Source: Mobilitalea torta
GTDB lineage: Bacteria; Bacillota; Clostridia; Lachnospirales; Lachnospiraceae
DNA: 64,000 nucleotides
NCBI RefSeq assembly: GCF_050433395.1
Contig: NZ_JBNPXH010000013.1
Coordinates: 130,180 to 194,179 of the forward strand
Reading direction: 5' to 3'
Shown here: positions 16,168 through 24,740 of the stretch, piece after piece
Numbering within the stretch: the stretch's first letter is position 1
Layout of the letters: the number at the start of each line of letters is the position of its first letter
Program-made: the position numbers and the translations under genes
The notes under the pieces: model-generated
What the model was told of the DNA's origin: nothing
Seen by the model: only the letters and a program-made list of their open reading frames with translations
Database searches by the model: none

Positions 16168-16948
16168 AGGGATCAGAAAAAAAGGGAAAAAGAAAAGCCC
16201 CTGGATTCAAATATTACAATGGTCAACCATCGCTGCGCTGCTGCTTTCCATGCAATTTGCGGTGGATAGCGGTAAAGTGCAGAAGGTATTTTTAGCTTCT
16301 CCAACCTCAATTGTAAAAAAGGGTGTGGATGTGATTTTAGATGGTACCCTGCTTCCCCACTTAAAAATCACAATGGAGGAAGTCTTCGTTGGTTACGGGC
16401 TTGCGATGGCGGTTGGAATCTTCTTCGGATTAATATGGGTTCTGTTTCCGCCGGTGGAAGAGTACATGGATATGTTTTGTTCGGCAATCATGGCAGTACC
16501 AAAGACAGCAATACTTCCGCTGTTGATTCTCTGGTTTGGTATCGGATTTAAATCGAAGGTGATATTAATCTTTCTGTTCGGGGTATTTACCATCCTGTAT
16601 AATACGGTGACCGGTGCCAAACAGTGTAAAACAGAATACTTAAAGGTCGCCAGGGTATTCCGGGCGAACCGTTTTCAAACCGTATTTAAGGTCATCATTC
16701 CGGCTGCGCTGCCCTCCATATTTAACGGCTTACGACTTGCCATCGCTACCGCGCTGACCGGTGTGGTGTTCTCGGAGATGCAGGCGGCGAAGGCAGGACT
16801 GGGTTATTTGCTCTCCCAGGCACAGTCATTATTAAATACACCCCTTATGTTTCTTGTCATTATTATAGTTACGGTTATTTCGGTGCTGCTAGTGAAGCTG
16901 GTTTCCGTTATTGAATACATGGTGTGCCATAAGTGGAGGCGTGTATAG
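16151..16948 (+). CDS. SsuC/TauC-type ABC transporter permease
   Basis: A 265-residue inner-membrane permease with about six membrane helices and a basic, lysine-rich N-terminal tail. The cytoplasmic EAA-like loop that contacts the ATPase is FRANRFQTVFKVIIPAALPSIFNGLRLA. Family members import nitrate, taurine, aliphatic sulfonates or thiamin precursors. Substrate assignment rests on the neighbouring M20 and ATC-hydrolase-like enzymes. Confidence 0.88.
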   Translation: MAPKGKGIRKKGKKKSPWIQILQWSTIAALLLSMQFAVDSGKVQKVFLASPTSIVKKGVDVILDGTLLPHLKITMEEVFVGYGLAMAVGIFFGLIWVLFPPVEEYMDMFCSAIMAVPKTAILPLLILWFGIGFKSKVILIFLFGVFTILYNTVTGAKQCKTEYLKVARVFRANRFQTVFKVIIPAALPSIFNGLRLAIATALTGVVFSEMQAAKAGLGYLLSQAQSLLNTPLMFLVIIIVTVISVLLVKLVSVIEYMVCHKWRRV

Positions 16949-16950
16949 GG

Positions 16951-17110
16951 AAGATAGGTAAAACAATAGAAAGTAACGAATAGCAATAAAGATCAACGAG
17001 AAACAACGGAAAGTAATAAAAAGCAATAAAGAATAACGAATAGTAACGAAGAGCAATAAAAAGTATCAAAAAGCAATGTAAAGCAATACAAAGCAACAAA
17101 AAGTAAGGAG
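16951..17110 (+). repeat. Degenerate 10-bp tandem repeat, A-rich and helically phased
   Basis: Sixteen consecutive 10-bp units with consensus AAGCAATAAA (for example AAGTAACGAA, TAGCAATAAA, AAGTAATAAA, AAGCAATGTA, AAGCAACAAA) fill the gap between the permease and the binding-protein gene. The unit equals about one DNA helical turn and puts a short A-run at the same face each time, which should give intrinsic curvature. The strand is almost free of T and therefore of RNA secondary structure. It ends 20 bp before the next ribosome site. Confidence 0.85.
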
Positions 17111-17147
17111 ATAATGGGAACAGATAACCAATATAAGGAGAACAACT

Positions 17148-18182
17148 ATGGACAGAAAAAAAGCAGCATTTATTTTAGTACTTATTATCATGGCAGGGAT
17201 GCTGGCAGGATGCAAAAGCTCGGCTGGCAATGATAATAATATACCTTCGGGATCACCGGATACGCTGGTATTACGTTCCAGCTTTGCCCAGGGCATGACC
17301 GGGGCGGTAAATAACTTTGCCATACAAAAAGGCTTATATAAGGAGCTTGGCATTGAATTTGAAAACGTACAGAATTCAGACGGAAATGCTGGGGTGCTGT
17401 CCCTCATAACGAGGGGTGAGATTGATATTGCGGACGGTGACCCAAGCACCTACATACCGGGTATCTATAACGGAGTGCCCGGAAAGCTGGTGGGAAATAT
17501 GTGGAGGTACTCCGGCTGCTTTTGGCTGATTGCCGACAATGAAATTCAAAGCTTTGAAGACTTAAAGGGAAAGACAATCGGCGTGCAGAGCGCGGCGGGC
17601 GGTATGAGACTGTCCGTACTAAAGATGCTGGAAAAGAACAATATCAGTGCGGAGGAAGCAACCCTCGTAGCCAATGGTGCTTATCAGGATGCATATGCCA
17701 CCTTACTGTCAGGTGAAGTGGATGCCACCATTATCCACAATCCCTTTGCGGTATTAGCAGAAGAAGAGGGAGTCGGCCATATCTTGGGGAGGGCATGGGA
17801 TTACATTCCGGACTACTATACGGGAACGATTATCGCAAGCAACCGTATTATCGAAGACGAACCGGAAAAATTGCAGAGATTTATAACGGCGTATTATCAG
17901 GTTCACGAAAAAGTGAAACATGAATACTTTGATGAGTTTATCGAGTGGGCAGCGGGGCAGATGAACACCACTCCGGAATTAATGAAAAAAGCAGTAAACT
18001 CAGAGATTGATGTATGGCTTGATTATCCCGTCATTCCGGAAAACCGTCTGGAAACAACCTTTCGGTATCTAAAGGAATATGGTTGGGTCGATGAAAGTAT
18101 AGACTACACGGATACCTATACGAATCAATTTGCCCAGGTTGCAGCGGATACCCTTGGATTAACAGATCCTGAGAAAAAGTAA
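17148..18182 (+). CDS. SsuA/NMT1-type ABC transporter substrate-binding lipoprotein
   Basis: A 344-residue lipoprotein. Signal peptide MDRKKAAFILVLIIMAGMLAGC with lipobox LAGC, mature Cys22. The rest is a two-lobe periplasmic-type binding fold of the NitT/TauT/NMT1 kind (LRSSFAQGMTGAVNNFAIQKGLYKELGIEF, GEIDIADGDPSTYIPG, LKGKTIGVQSAAGG). It captures the substrate at the cell surface for the SsuC/SsuB-type pair. RBS AAGGAG at about 17135. Confidence 0.88.
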   Translation: MDRKKAAFILVLIIMAGMLAGCKSSAGNDNNIPSGSPDTLVLRSSFAQGMTGAVNNFAIQKGLYKELGIEFENVQNSDGNAGVLSLITRGEIDIADGDPSTYIPGIYNGVPGKLVGNMWRYSGCFWLIADNEIQSFEDLKGKTIGVQSAAGGMRLSVLKMLEKNNISAEEATLVANGAYQDAYATLLSGEVDATIIHNPFAVLAEEEGVGHILGRAWDYIPDYYTGTIIASNRIIEDEPEKLQRFITAYYQVHEKVKHEYFDEFIEWAAGQMNTTPELMKKAVNSEIDVWLDYPVIPENRLETTFRYLKEYGWVDESIDYTDTYTNQFAQVAADTLGLTDPEKK

Positions 18183-18197
18183 GTGAGGACAGAAAGC

Positions 18198-18983
18198 ATG
18201 CCTACGATTGAACTGAAACATGTCTCTAAAGTTTATACCGCTGCAGATGATCAGGAAATACACGCCCTGCAAGATATTGAGCTTACGGTAAGGGACGGCG
18301 AGTTTGTCTGTGTTGTCGGCCCAAGCGGCTGCGGCAAGTCGACCCTGCTTGAAATTGTGGCGGGACTTCTTGAGGCGACGGTTGGTACAATCCTCCTTGA
18401 CGGACAAAAGGTGAACGGTGCCAGCCGTGATATTGGGGTGGTTTTCCAGGATCCCTCGCTCTTTCCCTGGAGAGTGGTGCAGAAAAATATTGCCTTTGGA
18501 ATGGAAATTGCCAATGTGCCAAAGGAACAGCAAAAAGACCGGTTAAGGAAATATATTAACATGGTAAATCTCAACGGCTTTGAACATAAGTACCCTTCCC
18601 AGCTCTCCGGCGGTATGCGCCAGAGAGTGGGAATTGCAAGGACCCTTGCCATGGAACCCAAGGTTATGCTTATGGATGAACCCTTCAGCGCGGTGGACCA
18701 TCTAACCAGATGTACCCTGCAGGAGGAGCTGATTCAGATTTGGGAGAAGGAAAGAAAGACGATTTTCTTTGTAACCCATGATATCAACGAAGCGGTTTTT
18801 CTGGCAAATCGGGTGGTGCTCTTAAGTACCAGGCCGGGGCGGATACAAAAGATCTACGATATTCCCTATCCCCAGAGGAGAAATCGGAATGATAAAGCAT
18901 TGTTCGACATCGCGGCACAGATCATGATGGATATTAACAACACCGGAAAGCAGATACCGGCAGATTATTACGGAGACCTGTAA
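18198..18983 (+). CDS. SsuB/TauB-type ABC transporter ATPase
   Basis: A 261-residue ATP-binding subunit with Walker A GPSGCGKST, Q-loop VFQDPSLFPW, signature LSGGMRQRV, Walker B VMLMDEPF and H-loop THD. The order and spacing are those of nitrate/sulfonate/taurine importers. The ATG at 18198 is chosen because GAGG lies nine bases upstream; a GTG at 18183 would abut the previous stop. Confidence 0.9.
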   Translation: MPTIELKHVSKVYTAADDQEIHALQDIELTVRDGEFVCVVGPSGCGKSTLLEIVAGLLEATVGTILLDGQKVNGASRDIGVVFQDPSLFPWRVVQKNIAFGMEIANVPKEQQKDRLRKYINMVNLNGFEHKYPSQLSGGMRQRVGIARTLAMEPKVMLMDEPFSAVDHLTRCTLQEELIQIWEKERKTIFFVTHDINEAVFLANRVVLLSTRPGRIQKIYDIPYPQRRNRNDKALFDIAAQIMMDINNTGKQIPADYYGDL

Positions 18984-19008
18984 AAGGTCAGGAAAGGAAG
19001 GAAAGCAT

Positions 19009-19887
19009 ATGGTTCGGGATACAAGCATGGATTATCTTACCGCTGAGGAGGCGAAGGAAATATGGAATAACAATATGCGCTTGACAGACGAGGAGTTTTT
19101 AACGATGGATGAGGTGGAGTTTCGCGCAAGGGTCAGGGAACGCTCCCATCATACACTGGAAATCCAGGTGTATGCAACTGCCTACCGTCATAAAAAGTTA
19201 GGGGAAAGACAGGCCGATTACACGAAACGTCTGTTGGAGCTGTGGGAAAAGAGAGGGCTGTCAAAAGACCTCCCGGAGTATCGTTACGCTTCTTTTCTGG
19301 TAGAAGCGGCAGAAAAACTCATAAGAGGGGAAGAGGTTGATTTAAGCCCATTTAAGCCGACACCGGTAACAGAGGAAATGGAACGTGCATTTTTTACCAT
19401 TGTCAAGGAACGGCGTTCCGTACGTGAATTCAAGGATCAGGAGGTGCCCGATGAATTGATTGATAAGATATTGGAAGCGGGACTCTGGGCGGCCCATGGC
19501 TGCAATATACAGTCCATCCGTTATATTGTTGTCCGTGATAAGAACGAACCGGGCTTATTCAGGGGAAGTGATGTGCCGGGCGGCCCGGTGCATCTGGTGA
19601 TCTTGCAGGATATGCGCTGTTACCGCGCGAACTCCTTTACCCCGGTGAGGAATCAGCTTCTGGATGCCGGAGCCGCCGGTCAGAATATCGTGCTGGCAGC
19701 CCATGCGGCAGGATTAGAGGGAGTATGGCTGACATTTAATGAAACAATGTGCGAGCGCCTGAAGAAAAGATTTGAATTACCGGATTACCTGCGTCTGGTG
19801 ACTTATGTGGATGTCGGTTATGGGGATCAGACCCCCTATGCCCCGCAGCGGTGGGACGTGAAAGATACGATTCTGGGCAGATATTAA
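19009..19887 (+). CDS. Nitroreductase-family flavoprotein with long N-terminal extension
   Basis: A 292-residue protein. Residues 125-292 form the FMN-binding nitroreductase fold (ERRSVREFKDQEVPDELIDKILEAGLWAAHGCN, then GAAGQNIVLAAHAAGLEGVW). Residues 1-120 are a helical, charged extension not usual for the family (RARVRERSHHTLEIQVYATAYRHKKLGERQ). It follows the SsuB-type gene by 25 bp with GGAAAGGAAGG upstream, so it is probably the last gene of the operon and may reduce the imported compound or its product. Confidence 0.8.
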   Translation: MVRDTSMDYLTAEEAKEIWNNNMRLTDEEFLTMDEVEFRARVRERSHHTLEIQVYATAYRHKKLGERQADYTKRLLELWEKRGLSKDLPEYRYASFLVEAAEKLIRGEEVDLSPFKPTPVTEEMERAFFTIVKERRSVREFKDQEVPDELIDKILEAGLWAAHGCNIQSIRYIVVRDKNEPGLFRGSDVPGGPVHLVILQDMRCYRANSFTPVRNQLLDAGAAGQNIVLAAHAAGLEGVWLTFNETMCERLKKRFELPDYLRLVTYVDVGYGDQTPYAPQRWDVKDTILGRY

Positions 19888-19920
19888 TATCGGGTTAAAT
19901 TATGACACAGAAAAATCCTC

Positions 19921-19949
19921 TTGACAAATAAAATTAAACAGCATACACT
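19921..19949 (+). promoter_or_regulatory. Promoter of the marR-ABC exporter unit
   Basis: TTGACA (19921-19926), 17-bp spacer, TACACT (19944-19949). Confidence 0.65.
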
Positions 19950-19950
19950 A

Positions 19951-19965
19951 TTAACAATGTTAGCT
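19951..19965. promoter_or_regulatory. Candidate MarR operator 1
   Basis: TTAACAATGTTAGCT contains the palindrome TAACA-A-TGTTA and sits directly after the -10. Its reverse complement recurs with two changes at 20533-20548 before the exporter genes. Confidence 0.5.
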
Positions 19966-20006
19966 ATTGATGAAAATCGCTATGGAAGAGGAAAGAGAGG
20001 GAGGAA

Positions 20007-20477
20007 TTGAGCCGCATAGAAGAAATGGTTGACGCTTTGGAAAAATTATTTTCCCGCAGAGAGGTCATGGATGAGTTTAACCGTTCCGGAAGGGGAGAGG
20101 TATTCATTCTGAAGTATCTTTTTCTGAAGGATGCTCCGGCGCTGCCGTCCGAGCTGAGTGAGGCGCTGAACAGCAGCACGGCCCGAATTTCTGCGGCTCT
20201 GGGAACCCTGGAAAAGAAGGGGCAGATTCGCCGTGAGATAGATACCAGAAACCGCCGTTATATTCTGGTTACCCTTACAGAAGAGGGGCGGAAGCGGATT
20301 CATGCAATCCTGCAGCAAATGCGGGGGGATATGATTCGGATACTGACGGAGATGGGGGAAGAGGATGCCGGAGAATTTGTGCGCCTCACAACACGTTTTT
20401 CCGAAATTGCCGAGCGTGTCATAACCGACACGATGAATTGCAGAAATCAATCATCATGGGAAGCTCCTGCTAAATAA
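20007..20477 (+). CDS. MarR-family transcriptional regulator
   Basis: A 156-residue winged-helix protein with the MarR core ALPSELSEALNSSTARISAALGTLEKKGQIRREIDTRNRRYILVTLTEEG (residues about 48-98). TTG start with the AGAGAGGGAGG site just upstream; an ATG at 20025 is an alternative. The gene precedes a pair of ABC exporter subunits, the standard MarR-plus-heterodimeric-exporter arrangement, where MarR normally represses the operon until a drug-like ligand binds. Confidence 0.88.
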   Translation: MSRIEEMVDALEKLFSRREVMDEFNRSGRGEVFILKYLFLKDAPALPSELSEALNSSTARISAALGTLEKKGQIRREIDTRNRRYILVTLTEEGRKRIHAILQQMRGDMIRILTEMGEEDAGEFVRLTTRFSEIAERVITDTMNCRNQSSWEAPAK

Positions 20478-20492
20478 TACGGGTGGAAGAAA

Positions 20493-20520
20493 GAATGCAG
20501 ACGGTATATGGTCTGCATTC
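20493..20520 (+). other. Hairpin between marR and exporter genes
   Basis: GAATGCAGAC (20493-20502) and GTCTGCATTC (20511-20520), a perfect 10-bp stem with an 8-base loop. No T-tract follows on the + strand, so an attenuator or mRNA-processing element is as likely as a terminator. Confidence 0.5.
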
Positions 20521-20532
20521 AAAAAGCTTCAT

Positions 20533-20548
20533 AGCTAACATCGTTCAA
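20533..20548. promoter_or_regulatory. Candidate MarR operator 2
   Basis: AGCTAACATCGTTCAA is close to the inverted form of operator 1 (AGCTAACATTGTTAA). Confidence 0.4.
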
Positions 20549-20577
20549 TATGAACACAGATAACTAGGAGGATATTT

Positions 20578-22338
20578 ATGATCAGAATTTTTAAACATCT
20601 CAAATTCCGGGAATGGCTGATGGCATTGTTCAGCTTGATTTTTGTGGTGGTACAGGTCTGGCTGGATTTAAAATCACCGGAGTATATGTCGGAAATCACC
20701 ATGCTGGTGCAGACACCCGGCAGTGCAATGGGCGATATCTGGCTTGCGGGAGGAAAAATGCTTCTCTGTACCCTTGGTAGCCTGGCGGCAGCTATTATTG
20801 TCGGCTTTTTTGCCGCGCGGATTGCCGCGGCATTTTCCAGACGTCTGCGCAGCCTGCTCTTTAGTAAGGTGGAAGCCTTCTCCATGGAGGAAATCAACCG
20901 CTTTTCCACGGACAGCCTGATTACCCGCTCTACCAATGATATCACCCAGGTACAAATGCTGATTACCATGGGATTAATGCTGATTATCAAAGCGCCCATC
21001 ATGGTGGTGTGGGCGATCACCAAAATCGCCGGGAAGGGCGTTGAATGGAGTATAGCCACAGGCACGGCGGTTGCGGTTATGGTTGTGATGGTTGGGTTTA
21101 TCATGATCTTCGTTATACCAAAGTTCAAGAAAATGCAGCTGCTGACGGATAATATGAACCGGGTCACCCGTGAGAATCTGACGGGGCTTCGCGTGGTGCG
21201 TGCCTATAACGCCGAGGGCTATCAGGAGAAGAAGTTTGAGAAGGCCAACGGGGAGTTAACCGATACTCAATTATATACGGGCCGGGCTATGGCGGTCATG
21301 TCGCCGGTCATGACGATGATTATGAGCGGGCTCTCCCTGGCGATTTATTGGATCGGAGCTTATCTTATTAACGCGGCGCAAATGATGGATAAACTCACCG
21401 TGTTTTCTGATATGGTGGTGTTTTCCAGCTATGCGATGCAGGTTGTTAGTTCATTTCTGATGCTGGTGATGATCTTCATTATGCTTCCCCGTGCCAGTGT
21501 TTCCGCCAGGCGTATTAACGAAGTGCTGGATACGGAGCCTTCCATATTGGATGGAACCCGGACAGAAGGAGTTCCCGGTTTAAGGGGGGAGGTTACCTTC
21601 CGGCATGTGGGCTTTAAATACCCGGATGCGGCGGATTATGTTCTGCAGGATGTGAGCTTTACCGTGAAGCAGGGGGAAACCATTGCCTTTATCGGTTCTA
21701 CAGGAAGCGGTAAGTCAACGCTGATCAATCTTGTGCCGCGGTTCTTTGACGCGACCGAGGGAGAGATTCTGATTGACGGTGTGAACATCAGGGAATACAC
21801 CCAGGAAGCCCTGCACAATAAAATCGGGTATGTGCCCCAGAAGGCGGTTCTGTTCAAAGGCTCGGTTTCCTCTAACGTGGCATACGGGGATAACGGCGGA
21901 ACCGGTTTTTCTGAGGAGGAAATAAAGAAAGCCGTCGCCATCGCACAGGGTACGGATTTTGTGGAGAGTATGGAGGGCGGCTATGAGGCGGATATCGCCC
22001 AGGGCGGCACCAATGTATCCGGCGGGCAGAAACAGCGCCTTGCCATTGCCCGTGCGGTTTGCCGCAGACCGGAAATCTATATTTTTGACGATTCCTTTTC
22101 CGCCTTGGATTATAAGACGGACCGGATTTTGCGCAGCGAGCTGAAAAAAGAAACTGCCGGTGTGACCAGCATGATTGTGGCCCAGCGGATCGGTACGATT
22201 ATGGATGCCGACCAGATTATTGTGCTGGATGAAGGCAGGGTTGTGGGCAAGGGCAAGCACAGGGAATTGCTGCAGAATTGCCAGGTATACAAAGAAATTG
22301 CCATAAGCCAGTTAAGTGAGGAGGAGCTTGCGTCATGA
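20578..22338 (+). CDS. Heterodimeric ABC exporter subunit (degenerate ATP site)
   Basis: A 586-residue half-transporter: six membrane helices in residues 1-310, nucleotide-binding domain from about 335. Walker A is GSTGSGKST, signature NVSGGQKQR, and Walker B runs YIFDDSFSALD, with Asp where the catalytic Glu is expected. That substitution marks the degenerate half of heterodimeric type IV exporters such as BmrC/BmrD or TM287/288. AGGAGG precedes the ATG. It overlaps its partner by four bases. Confidence 0.9.
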   Translation: MIRIFKHLKFREWLMALFSLIFVVVQVWLDLKSPEYMSEITMLVQTPGSAMGDIWLAGGKMLLCTLGSLAAAIIVGFFAARIAAAFSRRLRSLLFSKVEAFSMEEINRFSTDSLITRSTNDITQVQMLITMGLMLIIKAPIMVVWAITKIAGKGVEWSIATGTAVAVMVVMVGFIMIFVIPKFKKMQLLTDNMNRVTRENLTGLRVVRAYNAEGYQEKKFEKANGELTDTQLYTGRAMAVMSPVMTMIMSGLSLAIYWIGAYLINAAQMMDKLTVFSDMVVFSSYAMQVVSSFLMLVMIFIMLPRASVSARRINEVLDTEPSILDGTRTEGVPGLRGEVTFRHVGFKYPDAADYVLQDVSFTVKQGETIAFIGSTGSGKSTLINLVPRFFDATEGEILIDGVNIREYTQEALHNKIGYVPQKAVLFKGSVSSNVAYGDNGGTGFSEEEIKKAVAIAQGTDFVESMEGGYEADIAQGGTNVSGGQKQRLAIARAVCRRPEIYIFDDSFSALDYKTDRILRSELKKETAGVTSMIVAQRIGTIMDADQIIVLDEGRVVGKGKHRELLQNCQVYKEIAISQLSEEELAS

Positions 22339-24179
22339 GTGAACAAAGAGAGAGAAGAAGGCCCATGGCCGGCGGCCCGATGGGACCCGGAGCCGTTGAG
22401 AAGCCGAAGGATTTTAAGGGAACCTGGGGCAAGCTGATCGCCTATTGTAAAAGGTATCTGCCTGCGGTGGTTATCGCCCTTGTTCTGGCGGCAATCGGGA
22501 CAGTGCTGCAGATTGTGGGGCCGGATAAGCTGAAGGAAATGACCAACGAGATGATGAAGGGCCTGCCCGCGCTGGTGAACGGCGTTCCGGTTGCCGGAGC
22601 CATTGACCTGGACGCGGTGAAAAGGATCGGCCTCTGGCTGGTGATGTTTTATGCCGGCTCGGCGCTGCTCAGCTTTATTCAAAGCTATATGATGACAACG
22701 GTAACACAGAAGCTCAGCAGGAATATGCGTACCGGAATATCACAGAAAATCAACAGGCTTCCCTTAAAATATTTTGACAGGGTGAGCTATGGCGATGTTC
22801 TCAGCCGGGTAACCAATGATGTGGATACCATCGGACAGACCATGAACCAAAGCATCGGAAGTCTGGTGACCTCCGTCACCATGTTTGCAGGATCGGCATT
22901 TATGATGTTTTATAATAACTGGATCATGGCGCTGACGGCTATTGGGTCCAGCGTCCTGGGGTTTGTTTTCATGGGCGTTATCATGGCAAAATCACAGAAA
23001 TATTTTGTTCAGCAGCAGGATGGGTTAGGCGTCGCCAATGGTCATGTGGAGGAGGTTTATTCCGGCCATAATGTGGTAAAGGCTTATAACGGCGGCAAGG
23101 AAGCCAAGGGCTTTTTTGAAGAGGTGAACGATAGTCTGTATGAAAGCGGCTGGAAGAGTCAGTTCATGTCCGGCTTGATGATGCCCATCATGTCATTTAT
23201 CGGCAACTTCGGCTATGTAGCGGTCTGTGTCGTGGGTGCGGCATTGGCAATGAACGGAACCATCCGCTTCGGTGTGATTGTAGCCTTCATGATGTATATC
23301 CGCCTGTTCACCCAGCCTCTTTCTCAAATCGCCCAAGCCTTTCAGAATCTTCAAAGAACGGCAGCTGCCAGTGAGCGTGTATTCGAATTCCTAGGAGAGG
23401 AAGAGCTGTCAGATGAGAGTCAAAAAGAAAAGCGACTTGCCAATGTGAAGGGTGATGTGGAATTTCGCCATGTGAAATTTGGGTATACTCCTGAGAAAAC
23501 CATTATCCATGATTTTTCGGCTAAAATCGGAGCCGGGCAGAAGATTGCCATCGTCGGCCCCACCGGTGCGGGAAAAACAACCATGGTCAATCTGCTGATG
23601 CGTTTTTATGAGCTGGACAGCGGTGAAATCCTTCTGGACGGCACCCCCATCAGCCAGGTGCCCAGGGAGAATGTACATGAGCAGTTCTGTATGGTGCTGC
23701 AGGATACCTGGCTTTTTGAGGGCACCGTCAAGGAGAATATCGTCTATTGCAAGGAGGGCGTGACAGACAGTCAGGTGGTTGCCGCCTGCAAAGCGGTGGG
23801 ACTCCATCACTTTATCCGAACCCTGCCCCAGGGGTATGACACGCCGTTGAACGATAAGGCCAACCTTTCCCAAGGGCAGAAACAGCTTGTTACCATTGCC
23901 AGGGCCATGCTTCAAAATGCTCCGATGCTGATTTTGGACGAAGCCACCAGCTCGGTGGACACCCGTACGGAAATCCTGATTCAGGAGGCCATGGATAAGC
24001 TGACGGTAGGCCGCACCTCCTTCGTCATCGCCCACCGTCTGTCCACTATCAAAAATGCCGATCTGATTCTGGTAATGAAGGATGGGGATATTATCGAAAG
24101 CGGTAATCATAAGGAACTGTTGGAAAAGGGCAGCTTCTATGCCGAGCTTTACAACAGCCAGTTCGAAGCCGCCGCGTAG
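22335..24179 (+). CDS. Heterodimeric ABC exporter subunit (catalytic half)
   Basis: A 614-residue partner of the preceding gene. A 40-residue Pro/Gly/Arg-rich N-terminal tail precedes six membrane helices. The nucleotide-binding domain has Walker A GPTGAGKTT, signature LSQGQKQL (Gln in place of the second Gly of LSGGQ), Walker B LILDEATSSVD with the catalytic Glu, and H-loop AHR. Together with the MarR gene this is a probable multidrug efflux operon. Confidence 0.9.
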   Translation: MSEQRERRRPMAGGPMGPGAVEKPKDFKGTWGKLIAYCKRYLPAVVIALVLAAIGTVLQIVGPDKLKEMTNEMMKGLPALVNGVPVAGAIDLDAVKRIGLWLVMFYAGSALLSFIQSYMMTTVTQKLSRNMRTGISQKINRLPLKYFDRVSYGDVLSRVTNDVDTIGQTMNQSIGSLVTSVTMFAGSAFMMFYNNWIMALTAIGSSVLGFVFMGVIMAKSQKYFVQQQDGLGVANGHVEEVYSGHNVVKAYNGGKEAKGFFEEVNDSLYESGWKSQFMSGLMMPIMSFIGNFGYVAVCVVGAALAMNGTIRFGVIVAFMMYIRLFTQPLSQIAQAFQNLQRTAAASERVFEFLGEEELSDESQKEKRLANVKGDVEFRHVKFGYTPEKTIIHDFSAKIGAGQKIAIVGPTGAGKTTMVNLLMRFYELDSGEILLDGTPISQVPRENVHEQFCMVLQDTWLFEGTVKENIVYCKEGVTDSQVVAACKAVGLHHFIRTLPQGYDTPLNDKANLSQGQKQLVTIARAMLQNAPMLILDEATSSVDTRTEILIQEAMDKLTVGRTSFVIAHRLSTIKNADLILVMKDGDIIESGNHKELLEKGSFYAELYNSQFEAAA

Positions 24180-24242
24180 GGCGGGTGATATCTTTGTTTG
24201 CCAAAGCGGGGTATTTTTAGACACGATTTCTTATATGGAACA

Positions 24243-24260
24243 GCAGCTTTAGGAAGCTGC
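24243..24260 (+). terminator. Hairpin after the exporter operon
   Basis: GCAGCTT-TAGG-AAGCTGC followed by CGGTTTTGCTT; modest terminator candidate. Confidence 0.45.
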
Positions 24261-24434
24261 CGGTTTTGCTTATCATACTCTTGCCCAGAGCTGGACCCTG
24301 CGGCGGAGATTGAGGCAGACCGGCAGTTTTTTAGGGAAAAAATAAAAATTATGTAAGATTTAGAAACTTTTACTACCCACTTTATTTACATTAAGCTATA
24401 ATGTAAATAATAGAATTTATGAGGAGGAAAATCG

Positions 24435-24509
24435 ATGAATATCTCACAAGTATTACAATTTGAAGGGCCGGTAGACTCATTGGTATGGAAAAACCCAATC
24501 GAATTTTGA
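24435..24509 (+). pseudogene. Remnant of an SPFH-domain (virion-core-protein-like) gene
   Basis: An ideal GAGGAGGAAAA ribosome site leads into ATG and 24 codons, reading MNISQVLQFEGP...SLVWKNPIEF, then TGA. The start is what I know of clostridial SPFH proteins, which continue with DF and another few hundred residues. Two bases appear lost at the break, since another frame continues FEDLVTAYRS before stopping. The rest of the gene is absent. The remaining 24180-24740 region has only hairpins and no intact gene. Confidence 0.5.
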
Positions 24510-24605
24510 GGATTTAGTTACAGCATATAGAAGTTAAAATGAAACAAATAAGAACCTGTTAAAAGATAAATAAAAATGTAACAAGAGTCAGGCATCAAGA
24601 GTTAC

Positions 24606-24633
24606 GGGAAGTACATTTAATTCTGTACTTCCC
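24606..24633. other. Strong hairpin in the 24.2-24.7 kb intergenic region
   Basis: GGGAAGTACA (24606-24615) pairs perfectly with TGTACTTCCC (24624-24633), 8-base loop. No clear T-tract on either side; could serve as a weak terminator for the minus-strand gene ending at 24741. Confidence 0.5.
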
Positions 24634-24740
24634 ATTTAATGATATTCCCATAAAAGTATTAAAGCAAAACATGGCGCAGGTCTTTCCCTTACCTTAAAGG
24701 AATACCTGGAATTCAGAATAGCCAGCGGTTGAATGGAATA

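Noticed and set aside
16908..17099. Minus-strand ORF of 63 codons rich in Leu, Phe and Tyr across the 10-bp repeat
   Set aside because: Its hydrophobic composition is a by-product of the T-rich complement of the repeat; no ribosome site.
24680..24733. Open stretch LTLKEYLEFRIASG
   Set aside because: Too short, no start or ribosome site, and no recognised family.
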